Source: Lachnospiraceae bacterium (GTDB taxonomy: Bacteria > Bacillota > Clostridia > Lachnospirales > Lachnospiraceae). From it: 64,000 nt of DNA. Location: contig JAGBEO010000004.1 in the NCBI GenBank assembly GCA_017936885.1, forward strand, positions 124,001-188,000. The letters are read 5' to 3'. The notes beneath the pieces are model-generated. The model made no database searches, had not been told where the DNA came from, and saw only the letters and a list, made by a program, of their open reading frames with translations. This document shows, in pieces, positions 53,552-62,739 of this stretch. Made by a program: the position numbers and the translations under genes. Each line of letters begins with the position of its first letter. Positions within the stretch are counted from its first letter, which is position 1.

Positions 53552-54524
53552 CAGCATTTTTAATACTTTGTAAATACGCTTCCTCTACAGGAGACACTGT
53601 AATCTGTTGATATTTTCGATACTCAGCTTTTGCTTTATCCATTGCCTGTTTATGACTTACGGAGCCTGCACCTAACAGTAACTTTCGATTACCAGAAGAC
53701 AAAACCGTATCTAATTGTTTCACATAATCATCCATATACATAGGTTTATGTTCAATTGCATTAATTTCTGCCAAATCAAAATAACCAGAAACAAGATTAT
53801 TTAAAATCTTTAACTCGTCTTCCTGCAGATAATTTTTCGCAATACCGATGTCTTTCAGTGCTGGTAATTCCCCAGAAAACGAAGTAAGTCCCATAAAAGG
53901 TTTTTTCGCATCTGCACGCTCATAAATAACTTCTGCAGCAGTGTGTCCATGTGCAGCAAAATGCAATTTATTCTGTACAATTTTAAAGAATCTAATGGAC
54001 TCTTCACTATGCGGATCATAGTCTACACTCGTTGCATACAAATCCAGAACCTGACGATATAATACTTTTTCTGACGAACGAATATCCCTGATACGGTCAA
54101 GCAGTTCTTTCCAGTAATTACCACCGCCATTTCCTTTTAACCGCTCATCATCCATAGTAAATCCCTTAATCATATATTCTTTCAGTCGTTCTGTCGCCCA
54201 ACGACGGAAATTTGTAGCAATCTTGGATTTTACTCTATAGCCAAGCGAAATAATCATGTCAAGATTATAATAAGGTATTTCTCGTGACACCTCTCGCCTT
54301 CCCTCTTTACGAACCTGTCGGAATTTCCGACAGGTTGAGGTTTCATCAAGTTCTTCCTCATTATAGATATGTCTGATATGCTCTACAACATTTGTTCGTG
54401 ACGTTTGAAATAAATCAGCCATTTGTTGTTGTGTAAGCCACACAGTTTCGCCTTGTACTTTGACTTCTATATTGGTTAATCCCTCTTCTGACTGATATAT
54501 AAGAATTTCACCATAATTATCCAT
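53526..54524 (-). CDS. RhuM family protein
   Basis: 332 residues from the ATG at 54524. The family pattern is clear: an N-terminal helix-turn-helix-like part (VWLTQQQMADLFQTSRTNVV, EHIRHIYNEEELDE), the central YYNLDMIISLGYRVKSKIAT and FRRWATERLKEYMIKGF, and a C-terminal Fic/DOC-like region (IVQNKLHFAAHGHTAAEVIY). RhuM-type proteins are frequent inside type I restriction loci and genomic islands; here it is alone. Its molecular role is not established. Confidence 0.88.
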   Translation of the reverse strand: MDNYGEILIYQSEEGLTNIEVKVQGETVWLTQQQMADLFQTSRTNVVEHIRHIYNEEELDETSTCRKFRQVRKEGRREVSREIPYYNLDMIISLGYRVKSKIATNFRRWATERLKEYMIKGFTMDDERLKGNGGGNYWKELLDRIRDIRSSEKVLYRQVLDLYATSVDYDPHSEESIRFFKIVQNKLHFAAHGHTAAEVIYERADAKKPFMGLTSFSGELPALKDIGIAKNYLQEDELKILNNLVSGYFDLAEINAIEHKPMYMDDYVKQLDTVLSSGNRKLLLGAGSVSHKQAMDKAKAEYRKYQQITVSPVEEAYLQSIKNAAKRAKDKQ

Positions 54525-54821
54525 CTTGTACACCACTTCCCATCTTTAACACTTATATTTCCTGCTTTTCAAGAATTAATCTAAAAATTTTATATCAGAA
54601 ACTTTTCATCTCCACAACTGTATCGATTTTTTTCTTTATTACTTTTTTATCTGATAATCTTCTGATCCTAAATGATGTTTTTCGAATAAACTCACTGTAA
54701 TTTTTCATTTCATAAAGTTCTACAATTGCTTGAATCTTAAATAAATGCCGAATAAGTTTGTCACGCTTTGATTAAGATGACTTTCTTCGTCTATTTCCTT
54801 TTTGTCCGTCTTTTTCCTTTT
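54525..54821. other. Intergenic, nothing recognised
   Basis: AT-rich spacer between the GNAT gene end and the RhuM start. It presumably holds the RhuM promoter; no hairpin or repeat stood out. Confidence 0.4.
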
Positions 54822-55265
54822 TTACTTATTAAACGCCGTAATATTCGCCTCATTCAGCGTAAAGTCATAATAGTTTAAGTCTTCCCGCTTCGTCCAGCCG
54901 ATCTGCCGCCAGAACGCATTTCCGATGTCATTGGCGGTAAAAGCAATCAGCGACACTTTATTGATATGCTCTTCTTTCAGCGCTTCCATGCAAAACACTA
55001 CCATTGCCTTGCCGATACCACGCATCCGGTAATCCTCCGACACACATACATGGTACAGGCATCCCCGCCTGCCGTCATGCCCACACAGGATAGCCCCTAC
55101 AATCTTACCGTTCTCCACAGCCACCACGCTGGTAGTGGGATTTCTCTGTAAAAAGCGTGCCACACCCTCTTGGGAATCATCAATGCTTCTGATGGCAAAT
55201 CCTTTGATCGTCAGCCAAAGTGCTTTTACTCCTTCGTAATCCTCTATTGTCATCGTGCGTACCAT
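54822..55265 (-). CDS. GNAT family N-acetyltransferase
   Basis: 147 residues. The acetyl-CoA-binding motif A is visible (GCLYHVCVSEDYRMRGIGKA), with the R-x-x-G-I-G-K pyrophosphate loop, and motif B (NAFWRQIGWTKREDLNYY). The N-terminal VRTMTIEDYEGVKALWLTI is usual for RimI-like members. The substrate cannot be told. Confidence 0.88.
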   Translation of the reverse strand: MVRTMTIEDYEGVKALWLTIKGFAIRSIDDSQEGVARFLQRNPTTSVVAVENGKIVGAILCGHDGRRGCLYHVCVSEDYRMRGIGKAMVVFCMEALKEEHINKVSLIAFTANDIGNAFWRQIGWTKREDLNYYDFTLNEANITAFNK

Positions 55266-55336
55266 ATCTTGGTATCCTTTCTGAATGCTTATTTTTGATT
55301 TTTCTGTTCTGACTACCTACAATCCCAAATTTGTTC

Positions 55337-55858
55337 TTACAGATATTTATCGTACTTTCCTGCCGGGAAAGGATTTTCCAGTCCTAAAACCCGGGGCCAC
55401 AATCCCGTATCGTCAATAATAAATCCCATAATCATTCCCATATGGCTGTGCAAATGTCTAAACTGCGCTAAAATCAGAGTAAACTTACAATACTCGCAGT
55501 TTGAAGGATATTCTAATAATTGTTCATCTGTTAAGCCGGAAATATACTTTCGCAATTTCTGCTCAATACGAATAAAATAATCTTCTATTTCCCCTCTTAA
55601 AAGCTGTTTGTCTGAGATAACATCTAAATTATTCAAATCCTTCTCGTGAACAGCAGGCTCCTCGTAGTTCTTATCCCGCGGATTAATATACCATAAATCT
55701 AAGGAATGCAGCATATGGTAGATATGTTTCCAGCAAGGCATCCCGCAATACTCCTTGTTCCATAATTCGTCAGGAACACAGTCGATTACATTTCTTACTT
55801 CCCATAAAGCCCTGTTCGTCTGTTCTTCAATAATTTCAATCAGACTATTTTGTTCCAT
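55337..55858 (-). CDS. DinB-like four-helix protein
   Basis: 173 residues from the ATG at 55858. A helical protein with the metal-ligand pattern of DinB/YfiT relatives: WKHIYHMLHSLDLW in helix 2 and FRHLHSHMGMIMGF in helix 4. The C-terminal LGLENPFPAGKYDKYL is typical of a clostridial subgroup. DinB-like proteins include thiol-dependent transferases; the role here is unknown. The start is uncertain because GGAGG lies 12 bases away. Confidence 0.7.
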   Translation of the reverse strand: MEQNSLIEIIEEQTNRALWEVRNVIDCVPDELWNKEYCGMPCWKHIYHMLHSLDLWYINPRDKNYEEPAVHEKDLNNLDVISDKQLLRGEIEDYFIRIEQKLRKYISGLTDEQLLEYPSNCEYCKFTLILAQFRHLHSHMGMIMGFIIDDTGLWPRVLGLENPFPAGKYDKYL

Positions 55859-55904
55859 GCCGTCATCCATCCTCCCATAGCCTCTAACATGATCAGGGCT
55901 GCCC

Positions 55905-56465
55905 TTATTCCCCGCGCAGTTCCACAACCGTGTAGTCATGTTTCACATAAGGTAGAAACTTCTCAAGCATATCCTTCGTCTTGATCTTCAGACTGGAAGT
56001 ATTGATGCAGGGATGGCACCCTACATATTCGTCCTGTAACACATCCTGATCGATCAGAAGTCTCACCCGCCCGTCATGATCATTCATAAGCCCCATCACA
56101 CTCACGGAACCGGGTGTGATATCTAAGAACTCTTCCATAAATTCAGGCCCCGCAAAGGAAAGCCTGGCACTGCCGATCTGTGCCGACAGCTCTTTGGTCT
56201 TGAATTTCTTCTCGCCGGGCATCATAAGCATATAGAAATCGGTCTTCTGTGTGTTGCACAAAAAAAGATTCTTACATATGTGGATTCCCAATAGCTGATC
56301 TACATTATGACAGTCCTCAATGGATGCCGTCACTTCATGATCCAGTCTCAAATATGGTATTTCCAGTTTTTCCAACAGTTCATATACCGCCATTTCTTTG
56401 GGAAATCTACCGTTTGGAGAAGGTTTTATGTCTGTTGGTATAGATGCCACATCCCGTTCATTCAT
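55905..56465 (-). CDS. YbaK/ProX-type aminoacyl-tRNA editing protein
   Basis: 186 residues from the ATG at 56465. The fold signature is ELLEKLEIPYLRLDHEVTAS, KNLFLCNTQKTDFYMLMMPG and FKTKELSAQIGSARLSF, then LIDQDVLQDEYVGCHPCINT. ProX/PrdX proteins hydrolyse Ala- or Cys-tRNA(Pro) made by error. The Lys of the substrate site (CKNLFL) is present. The ribosome site is poor and the frame extends to 56522. Confidence 0.85.
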   Translation of the reverse strand: MNERDVASIPTDIKPSPNGRFPKEMAVYELLEKLEIPYLRLDHEVTASIEDCHNVDQLLGIHICKNLFLCNTQKTDFYMLMMPGEKKFKTKELSAQIGSARLSFAGPEFMEEFLDITPGSVSVMGLMNDHDGRVRLLIDQDVLQDEYVGCHPCINTSSLKIKTKDMLEKFLPYVKHDYTVVELRGE

Positions 56466-56561
56466 AGTTTTAATCTTCTTTCCTGTTTCTTTCTTGTTCC
56501 TGTTATTCTTTCTTATTTTCACTGCGGAATAAATTTTTAATCATACATGGTTCTTTTGCCG

Positions 56562-57050
56562 CTAATATCCCAGTGTCCCGTCTATGGACTCATCGTTCTC
56601 AATCCATTCCTGCACAGGAATCTTACGGTATTCATTCTCCGTATCCCGAATATAGACCGTCTCAATTCCTGCATTGATAATCATACGCTTGCACATGGAG
56701 CAGCTACAGGAATTCTTCACATATTCTCCGGTGTCTGCCTCCACTCCTACCAAATACAGGGCACTGCCGATCATTTTATCTCTGGATGCGCTGATAATCG
56801 CATTTGCCTCCGCGTGCACGCTTCTGCACAGTTCATAGCGTTCGCCTCTCGGAATCGCTTTTTTAATGCGGATGCACTCCCCGATGTCGGTGCAGTTCTT
56901 CCTGCCACGGGGTGCACCCACGTATCCGGTGGAAATCACTTCATCATTCTTCACGATGACCGCCCCGTAATGTCTGCGCAGACAGGTGGACCGCTGTGCC
57001 ACCATTTTAGCCAAATCTAAGTAATAATTGATCTTATCCCGTCTCTCCAT
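56562..57050 (-). CDS. Deoxycytidylate deaminase-like protein (ComEB type)
   Basis: 162 residues. Zinc cytidine-deaminase fold with HAEANAI (His and catalytic Glu) and SCSMCKRMI (two Cys), preceded by TCLRRHYGAVIVKNDEVIST and GAPRGRKNCTDIGEC, the extra metal/regulatory loop of dCMP deaminases. It converts dCMP to dUMP for thymidylate synthesis. Starts 39 bases after argC and is probably cotranscribed. ComEB, its counterpart in competence operons, is here separated from comEA/comEC by about 15 kb. Confidence 0.9.
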   Translation of the reverse strand: MERRDKINYYLDLAKMVAQRSTCLRRHYGAVIVKNDEVISTGYVGAPRGRKNCTDIGECIRIKKAIPRGERYELCRSVHAEANAIISASRDKMIGSALYLVGVEADTGEYVKNSCSCSMCKRMIINAGIETVYIRDTENEYRKIPVQEWIENDESIDGTLGY

Positions 57051-57088
57051 ATCTAAACACTTCCCTTCCTCAGAAACCTTCTATTCTC

Positions 57089-58156
57089 CTACGGGAACAT
57101 CGGAACTAACTCCAGTCCCTCACATTCCTTAAATCCAAACATCAGGTTCATATTCTGTACTGCCTGTCCTGCAGCGCCTTTCACCAGATTATCAAGGGCG
57201 CCCATCATGATGATGCGTCCCGTTCTCTCATCGATCACAAAGTTCACATCCACATAATTGCTGCCTTCCACCCATTTCGTCTCAGGACAGATGCCCTTCT
57301 CCAGAACACGGACAAACTTTTCTTCCTTATAATATTTATCATACACCGCCTTAATATCCTCATAAGAAGGCAGCCCCCTGCTGCCGTCCGGTTTCTTAAC
57401 CTGATTAAGCTTGGCATATTCCGTTACCAGAATGCCACGGTTCATAGGCACTAAATGCGGAGTAAAGTTCAGCAGGATCTCCTTACCTGCCGCATAGCCA
57501 AGCTGTTCCTCGATCTCCGGCGTGTGTCTGTGGCTTGCCACACCGTAAGCCTTAATATTTTCATTCACTTCACAATACAAATTCGGCACTTTGGCGCCGC
57601 GTCCCGCACCGGAGGTTCCGCTCTTGGCATCAATGATCAGCGTATCAGGATCGATCAGCCCCTCTTTGACTAAGGGATAAGCGGTCAGGATGGAACAGGT
57701 CGTATAACAGCCCGGATTCGCCACCAGCCTTGCCTTCTTCACATCCTCCCTGTTAATCTCACAAAGTCCGTAAACCGCTTCGTCTATGTACTGTGGCGAC
57801 TTATGCTCAATACCATACCATTTCTCATAAACCGCCACATCCTTAATCCGGTAATCCGCACTCAAATCCACTACCTTAACTTTAGATAAAATATCATCGT
57901 TCATCATAGATGCGCAGAATCCTTGTGGGGTTGCCGTAAAAATCACATCCACCTGTTTCGCCAGTTCTTCCATATTATCATCCAGACACACATCCTCTAC
58001 AATCTGGAACATATTCTGATACACTTCCGCATACTTCTTATCAATATAGCTTCTGGAACCATACCACTTAATCTCCACCTCTTTATGTGCCATCAGGATT
58101 CTGACCAGTTCGCCTCCCGCATAACCCGTCGCTCCTATAATACCCGCTTTAATCAT
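57089..58156 (-). CDS. argC: N-acetyl-gamma-glutamyl-phosphate reductase
   Basis: 355 residues. NADP-binding IGATGYAGGELVRIL and the catalytic Cys in RLVANPGCYTTCSILTAYPL, plus SGTSGAGRGAKVPNLYCEVN and PHLVPMNRGILVTEY of the dimerisation domain. It makes N-acetylglutamate semialdehyde between ArgB and ArgD. Unusually it is not next to argJ but stands divergent from argG, sharing its operator region. Confidence 0.95.
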   Translation of the reverse strand: MIKAGIIGATGYAGGELVRILMAHKEVEIKWYGSRSYIDKKYAEVYQNMFQIVEDVCLDDNMEELAKQVDVIFTATPQGFCASMMNDDILSKVKVVDLSADYRIKDVAVYEKWYGIEHKSPQYIDEAVYGLCEINREDVKKARLVANPGCYTTCSILTAYPLVKEGLIDPDTLIIDAKSGTSGAGRGAKVPNLYCEVNENIKAYGVASHRHTPEIEEQLGYAAGKEILLNFTPHLVPMNRGILVTEYAKLNQVKKPDGSRGLPSYEDIKAVYDKYYKEEKFVRVLEKGICPETKWVEGSNYVDVNFVIDERTGRIIMMGALDNLVKGAAGQAVQNMNLMFGFKECEGLELVPMFP

Positions 58157-58398
58157 CCTACTTTCCGCCTTTCTCCTTAAAACTTCTCTCTGCCTTCCGC
58201 CCCATCAAGCGTCACAGTCAAATGAGTCATTCCCTCTTCATTTCCCTACTATACCACGCAACCGCCGACTTGACAATTGCCGCAGCCTTATGTTTTGCCT
58301 GTGATCTTTGCCCGTGTTTCGTCATAGCCATTCACCAAATGCAAGCCTGCTGCGCCTGACAAAACCTTTCCGCACCTGCTCTCCCGCATTTTTGTATA

Positions 58399-58427
58399 AT
58401 CATACGCCATACATGTATAATATGCAA
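58399..58427 (-). promoter_or_regulatory. argC promoter
   Basis: Minus strand TTGCAT (58422-58427), 17-base spacer, TATGAT (58399-58404). It lies about 40 bases from the shared ArgR-like boxes. Confidence 0.6.
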
Positions 58428-58439
58428 CCTTTTTTTCAT

Positions 58440-58518
58440 TTCATGCATAAAAAATAGAAATATTCATTAAAATATGCATAAATTTGCACTTGCATTATGT
58501 ATAATCTTGTTGTATATT
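58440..58518 (+). promoter_or_regulatory. argG promoter with ArgR operator boxes
   Basis: TTGCAT (58490-58495), 17-base spacer, TATATT (58513-58518). The block 58469-58494, including TGCATAAATTTGCA, is identical to the argJBD operator; a second ATGCATAAAA box lies at 58443-58452. Confidence 0.75.
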
Positions 58519-58618
58519 GTTCTAAGGGCAAACTTACACGGCCACAGAAACTGCTTTTCCGGCCGTGCATGCATAAATTACATACATAATACTAAGTACA
58601 AAGATGGAGGAATCAATC

Positions 58619-59842
58619 ATGAAAGAAAAAGTTATTCTTGCTTACTCCGGCGGACTTGATACAACCGTTATCATTCCCTGGTTAAAAGAAAATTTTGATT
58701 ATGAAGTTATCTGCGTATGCGGTAACTGCGGTCAGGCAGAGGAGCTTGACGGTCTTGAAGAGAGAGCTTTATCCAGCGGCGCTTCCAAGCTTTATATCGA
58801 AGACCTGACAGACGAATTCTGCGATGACTTTATTGTACCTTGTGTACAGGCACACGCAGTATATGAGAACAAATATTTACTCGGCACTTCCATGGCAAGA
58901 CCTGTTATCGCTAAGAAATTAGTAGAGATCGCCCGCAAAGAGGGTGCTACTGCTATCTGCCACGGTGCTACAGGTAAGGGTAACGACCAGATCCGTTTCG
59001 AACTCGGTATCAAAGCTCTTGCTCCTGATCTCAAAATTATCGCTGCATGGAGAAACGAGAAATGGAATCTGAACTCCCGCGAAGAAGAGATCGAATACTG
59101 CCGTCAGCATGGTATCAACTTACCTTTCTCCGCAGACAACAGCTACAGCCGTGACCGTAACTTATGGCACATCAGCCACGAAGGTTTGGAATTGGAAGAC
59201 CCTGCTAACGAGCCTAACTATGATCATCTGTTAGTGCTTGGTACCACTCCTGAGAAAGCTCCTGATGAGGGCGAGTACGTTACCATGACTTTTGAAAAAG
59301 GTGTTCCTACCTCTGTAAACGGTAAGAAGATGAAGGTTTCCGAGATCATCACTACCTTGAATGAATTAGGCGGCAAGCACGGTATCGGTATCGTAGATAT
59401 CGTTGAGAACCGTGTGGTAGGTATGAAGTCCCGCGGTGTGTACGAGACTCCCGGCGGAACCATCCTCTACGAAGCACACCAGCAGTTAGAGGAACTGATT
59501 CTTGACCGCGATACCTATGCCCTGAAAGCAGATATGGGTAACAAGTTTGCCCAGATCGTATATGAAGGCAAGTGGTTCACCCCACTTCGTGAGGCAGTAC
59601 AGGCATTTATCGAATCCACACAGCAGTATGTGACAGGTGAGGTTAAATTCAAGCTTTACAAAGGCAACATCATTAAAGCAGGCACAACTTCCCCGTACAC
59701 ACTGTACAACGAGAGCATCGCATCCTTCACAACAGGCGACTTATACGATCACCATGATGCGGAAGGATTTATCAACCTGTTCGGTTTATCCAGCAAGGTT
59801 CGTGCTATGAAGATGCAGGAGAACGGTGTAAAGCTGATCTAA
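58619..59842 (+). CDS. argG: Argininosuccinate synthase
   Basis: 407 residues from the ATG at 58619 (GGAGG eight bases upstream). ATP-binding [17 protein letters not shown] (PP-loop), [15 protein letters not shown] and the aspartate/citrulline-site [18 protein letters not shown] are intact. It joins citrulline and aspartate. No argH or argF is present in this window. The codon usage looks more biased than in neighbours (many CGT and GGT codons), suggesting high expression. Confidence 0.96.
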   Translation: MKEKVILAYSGGLDTTVIIPWLKENFDYEVICVCGNCGQAEELDGLEERALSSGASKLYIEDLTDEFCDDFIVPCVQAHAVYENKYLLGTSMARPVIAKKLVEIARKEGATAICHGATGKGNDQIRFELGIKALAPDLKIIAAWRNEKWNLNSREEEIEYCRQHGINLPFSADNSYSRDRNLWHISHEGLELEDPANEPNYDHLLVLGTTPEKAPDEGEYVTMTFEKGVPTSVNGKKMKVSEIITTLNELGGKHGIGIVDIVENRVVGMKSRGVYETPGGTILYEAHQQLEELILDRDTYALKADMGNKFAQIVYEGKWFTPLREAVQAFIESTQQYVTGEVKFKLYKGNIIKAGTTSPYTLYNESIASFTTGDLYDHHDAEGFINLFGLSSKVRAMKMQENGVKLI

Positions 59843-59890
59843 TGATTATAAATTTATGAAAAAGCCGGCGCAAATCGCCCTGACTTGCAA

Positions 59891-59928
59891 GAATGTCCCG
59901 CAATTTCACGGGACATTCTTTTTTTTTC
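59891..59928 (+). terminator. Terminator of argG
   Basis: GAATGTCCCG and CGGGACATTC form a perfect 10-bp stem followed by ten T residues. Confidence 0.9.
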
Positions 59929-59953
59929 AAATTTTATATGCTATGATGATTAT

Positions 59954-60247
59954 ATGAATGCTATTAGTTTACTTATTTTCTATTTTATAATGATCAATTT
60001 CATCAGTTTTATTGTAATGGGTGTGGATAAACGCAAGGCACAGAAAAATCTCTGGCGGATTCCCGAATCCACTCTTTTTGTTCTTGCCATCATCGGTGGC
60101 AGCGTTGGGTCTATTGCCGGAATGCATCTTTTCCGTCACAAGACAAGGCACTGGTACTTTGTATACGGAATGCCCGCCATCCTAATCATACAGGTAATTC
60201 TTGTACTGGCGCTTGTGTTCTCACCTATTGAATTTTTAGTTATGTAG
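59954..60247 (+). CDS. DUF1294 membrane protein
   Basis: 97 residues. DUF1294 pattern: an N-terminal helix (FYFIMINFISFIVMGVDKRK), RIPESTLFVLAIIGGSVGSI with the conserved Gly-Gly, then MHLFRHKTRHWYFVYGMP and a C-terminal helix. The strictly conserved Asp-Lys and His-Lys-Thr residues are present. Function of the family is unknown. No good ribosome site; the start is chosen by family length. Confidence 0.88.
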   Translation: MNAISLLIFYFIMINFISFIVMGVDKRKAQKNLWRIPESTLFVLAIIGGSVGSIAGMHLFRHKTRHWYFVYGMPAILIIQVILVLALVFSPIEFLVM

Positions 60248-60292
60248 TATATAAAATAATATATAGATAATTAATGAAAAAGGAGTAACCCC

Positions 60293-61072
60293 ATGCATAT
60301 CGCAGTATGTGATGATAACGTAGCCGACAGAAAACAGATGGAACGCTTATTGCAGCGCGCTTCCGACAGAAGAATACATACCACCGGAGTGTTCTATATT
60401 GATTCCTACGGTAATGTAGAAGCCGTCATGCGCTCTCCCATGCTGTACGATGTTTTTTTCATTGATATGACCAACGGCCCCGTGAACGGTTTCCAACTGG
60501 CTCGCAAGCTGATTGACGCAGGGGTAACTGCTCCTATTGTGCTGTGTATCTCCACGATTGACTATCCTACGATTATTGAAGCTGCTGTTGCCGAAGTCCC
60601 GGACGATGGTATTGAAAACGCCAATCATGATATTCTGCGCAGACAGCTTCAAACACAGATCCGATTCTTACATAAAGAAATCAAAGTCGCAGAATTAGAT
60701 GAGATGCTGGACTACGCTATTGACGTTAAGTCCAAAACCATTCCCACAATAGAGCTTCGCGGCAAGATAGATACTTTATATGTCTACGAAGATGAAATTC
60801 TCTATGCGGTAAAAGAAGGCAGCTACTCCCATGTGGCTCTTACCGAGTCCCGCACCATAGACATTGCGGATACAATTCCCAATCTCTTCTCTCAGGTAGC
60901 AGGCTTTGACCACTTCCTTCTCATCTCGGAACAAGCCTTCATCAATATAGCCTCTGTGACAAATCTTTCCTTGTTAAAAGTTGTCATGAAAGACCACCAC
61001 AGTTTTAAAGTATCGCCTTTTATATTTTCTTCATTAAAAAAGGCGCTTAGAGAATATCAAAGCGCCAATTAA
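60293..61072 (+). CDS. LytTR-type response regulator with divergent receiver
   Basis: 259 residues. The receiver has the acidic pair (IAVCDDNVAD) and the phosphoacceptor Asp (DVFFIDMTNG), but the usual Thr/Ser and switch Lys-Pro are not recognisable: the region reads VLCISTIDYP and AEVPDDGIEN. The C-terminal half follows the LytTR DNA-binding pattern (LYVYEDEILYAVKEGSYSHV, FLLISEQAFINIASVTNLSL). Ribosome site AAGGAG. No partner kinase gene is adjacent. Activation may be independent of phosphorylation. Confidence 0.82.
   Translation: MHIAVCDDNVADRKQMERLLQRASDRRIHTTGVFYIDSYGNVEAVMRSPMLYDVFFIDMTNGPVNGFQLARKLIDAGVTAPIVLCISTIDYPTIIEAAVAEVPDDGIENANHDILRRQLQTQIRFLHKEIKVAELDEMLDYAIDVKSKTIPTIELRGKIDTLYVYEDEILYAVKEGSYSHVALTESRTIDIADTIPNLFSQVAGFDHFLLISEQAFINIASVTNLSLLKVVMKDHHSFKVSPFIFSSLKKALREYQSAN
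61034..61066 (-). terminator. Terminator of the DegV gene, embedded in the end of the convergent gene
   Basis: On the minus strand GGCGCT and AGCGCC pair around a 13-base loop and are followed by TTTTTT. It overlaps the last codons of the LytTR gene (61042-61066). Confidence 0.65.
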
Positions 61073-61153
61073 TCAAAAAACTTATACAATTAACAAGTCC
61101 TGCCTCTGTCCTTCCAACCGGCATTCAGACATAAGCTATTACCAAAGACAATG

Positions 61154-61993
61154 CTACAGCGTTATGATCACACCGCCGTCATTGGCATACATACTGCTGA
61201 TTCCCGCAGTGTCCATAATGACTATGTTGTGATAAGAAGCTCTCTTCTCCATCAGTTTGCGCATATATTCTGCGCGTTCAGGACAATTGCAGTGCGTAAT
61301 CATCAATGTTCTTTCCTGTGGCTTCGGCACATCTGCCACAATGGCATCTGCCATCTTAGCAAGCGCCTTGTTAATGCCGATCGCCTGACCTTTCTGCTCG
61401 ATCACACCTAAGTTGCCTACCATTACAGGCTTAATATTCAATGTAGATGCCACCAATGCTTTTACACCGCTCATTCTGCCGTTCTTACGAAGGGTCTCCA
61501 GATTATCCAATACGAAATAGGTACGCATCCGGCGTTTGAATTCCTCCACCTTGGCTACTGTTTCCTCAAAGCTGAGTCCGGCTTCCTTATATTCCATAAT
61601 CTTCATGGCGATCTGAGTCTCTCCGCAGCTTGCTGACTCCGAATCCACCACATGAATCTTCTTCGCACCGTATTTCTCTTCGTAGAGATTCTTACCCAGT
61701 TCGGCGCTGTTATAACTGCCGCTCAAATGAGAAGACAGGGTAACTGCGTAAACCTCCTCCGCCTCATCATGATATGCCTCTCTGAATCTCTCCGGAGATG
61801 GACAACTGGACTTCGGGCAGGTGGGACATGCTGCCACTTTCTCCAGGAATTCTTTCTGGTTAAAATTTTCATCATCTAATACTTCATAATCATCGCCCAC
61901 CATCAGAGTAAGCGGAATAATCTGGAATCTATTGTCATTTTTATACTTTTCCGGCAGCTCGCAACAGCTATCCACCACTATTTTATAACTCAT
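61154..61993 (-). CDS. DegV family fatty-acid-binding protein
   Basis: 279 residues from the ATG at 61993 (GGAGG upstream). DegV pattern: YKIVVDSCCELPEKYKND, the central TLSSHLSGSYNSAELGKNLY with the fatty-acid-binding Ser, VVDSESASCGETQIAMKIME and the C-terminal LMITHCNCPERAEYMRKLM. FakB-type proteins present fatty acids to the FakA kinase; no fakA gene is in the window. The extended Cys-rich SCCELP and CPTCPKSSCPSP are unusual for the family. Confidence 0.9.
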   Translation of the reverse strand: MSYKIVVDSCCELPEKYKNDNRFQIIPLTLMVGDDYEVLDDENFNQKEFLEKVAACPTCPKSSCPSPERFREAYHDEAEEVYAVTLSSHLSGSYNSAELGKNLYEEKYGAKKIHVVDSESASCGETQIAMKIMEYKEAGLSFEETVAKVEEFKRRMRTYFVLDNLETLRKNGRMSGVKALVASTLNIKPVMVGNLGVIEQKGQAIGINKALAKMADAIVADVPKPQERTLMITHCNCPERAEYMRKLMEKRASYHNIVIMDTAGISSMYANDGGVIITL

Positions 61994-62127
61994 AAAGCCT
62001 CCACAACCATTCAACATAGTTTTCATTACTACTTATGATAACATAGGTCGTTATACATTGTAAATAGTATTTCCTGATTTTCTTAGGAATAATAATCTGT
62101 AAAAAATAACCGCATCTGTACCATAAT

Positions 62128-62137
62128 ATGATATAAT
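62128..62137 (+). promoter_or_regulatory. Extended -10 promoter ahead of the DUF5721 gene
   Basis: TGATATAAT (62129-62137): TATAAT with TG one base upstream. No clear -35. Confidence 0.45.
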
Positions 62138-62212
62138 GAGTCTTGCAAAATTAACAAAAAACTGAATGATGAGCGTATCGGCAAATCCAATCAAGAAAGC
62201 CATGGTGACTGT

Positions 62213-62716
62213 ATGATTGCACTTAAAATAACAAACGTTAAACAATTTATGGGAAAATTACTGACAGGGGAGGATTTTGATTCTTTTCTCTTAGAGGAAG
62301 CCTCGATCCGTACTTACAATACTTTTATGATAGACGGACACCAGAATAAAGATTTCTATACCACGCAAGAATGGGAAGATAAACAGATCCGTCCCTATGA
62401 TTTTTCTGCCTGGAAAACAATACGTCCTATCTGTTTCAACCTGATCAAAGGCAAACAGACACCCGCCGCATTTCATTTCGTACTGCACCTGATGCCGGAG
62501 TATGTAACGTCTATTCTCCAAAAGGGGGATACTGCGGTGACTGCGCAGCAGATCAAAGCATTTGTCTTAAATATCAAATATGATGGCACTGTTCTCACTT
62601 TGGTGACCGGAACCGCGTTTCATACTTTTCTGCCGGATAAGACACCAGACAGCTTGTGGGATCAGGCTATGAGACAGTTCTTAACGAAAAGAGAGATAGC
62701 GTATGAGGAATTGTAG
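62213..62716 (+). CDS. DUF5721 family protein
   Basis: 167 residues. Starts MIALKITNVKQFMGKLLTGE, with the conserved FDSFLLEEASIRTYNTFMID and KTIRPICFNLIKGKQTPAAF segments I associate with DUF5721, a Lachnospiraceae family of unknown function. No membrane or signal segment. The ribosome site is weak; a TGATATAAT promoter stands about 75 bases upstream. Confidence 0.78.
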   Translation: MIALKITNVKQFMGKLLTGEDFDSFLLEEASIRTYNTFMIDGHQNKDFYTTQEWEDKQIRPYDFSAWKTIRPICFNLIKGKQTPAAFHFVLHLMPEYVTSILQKGDTAVTAQQIKAFVLNIKYDGTVLTLVTGTAFHTFLPDKTPDSLWDQAMRQFLTKREIAYEEL

Positions 62717-62739
62717 GGCAATCATTAACTGCTTCAAAT

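Noticed and set aside
53526-54524. RhuM gene as part of a restriction-modification island
   Set aside because: No hsdR/M/S or other defence genes flank it; neighbours are ordinary chromosomal genes.
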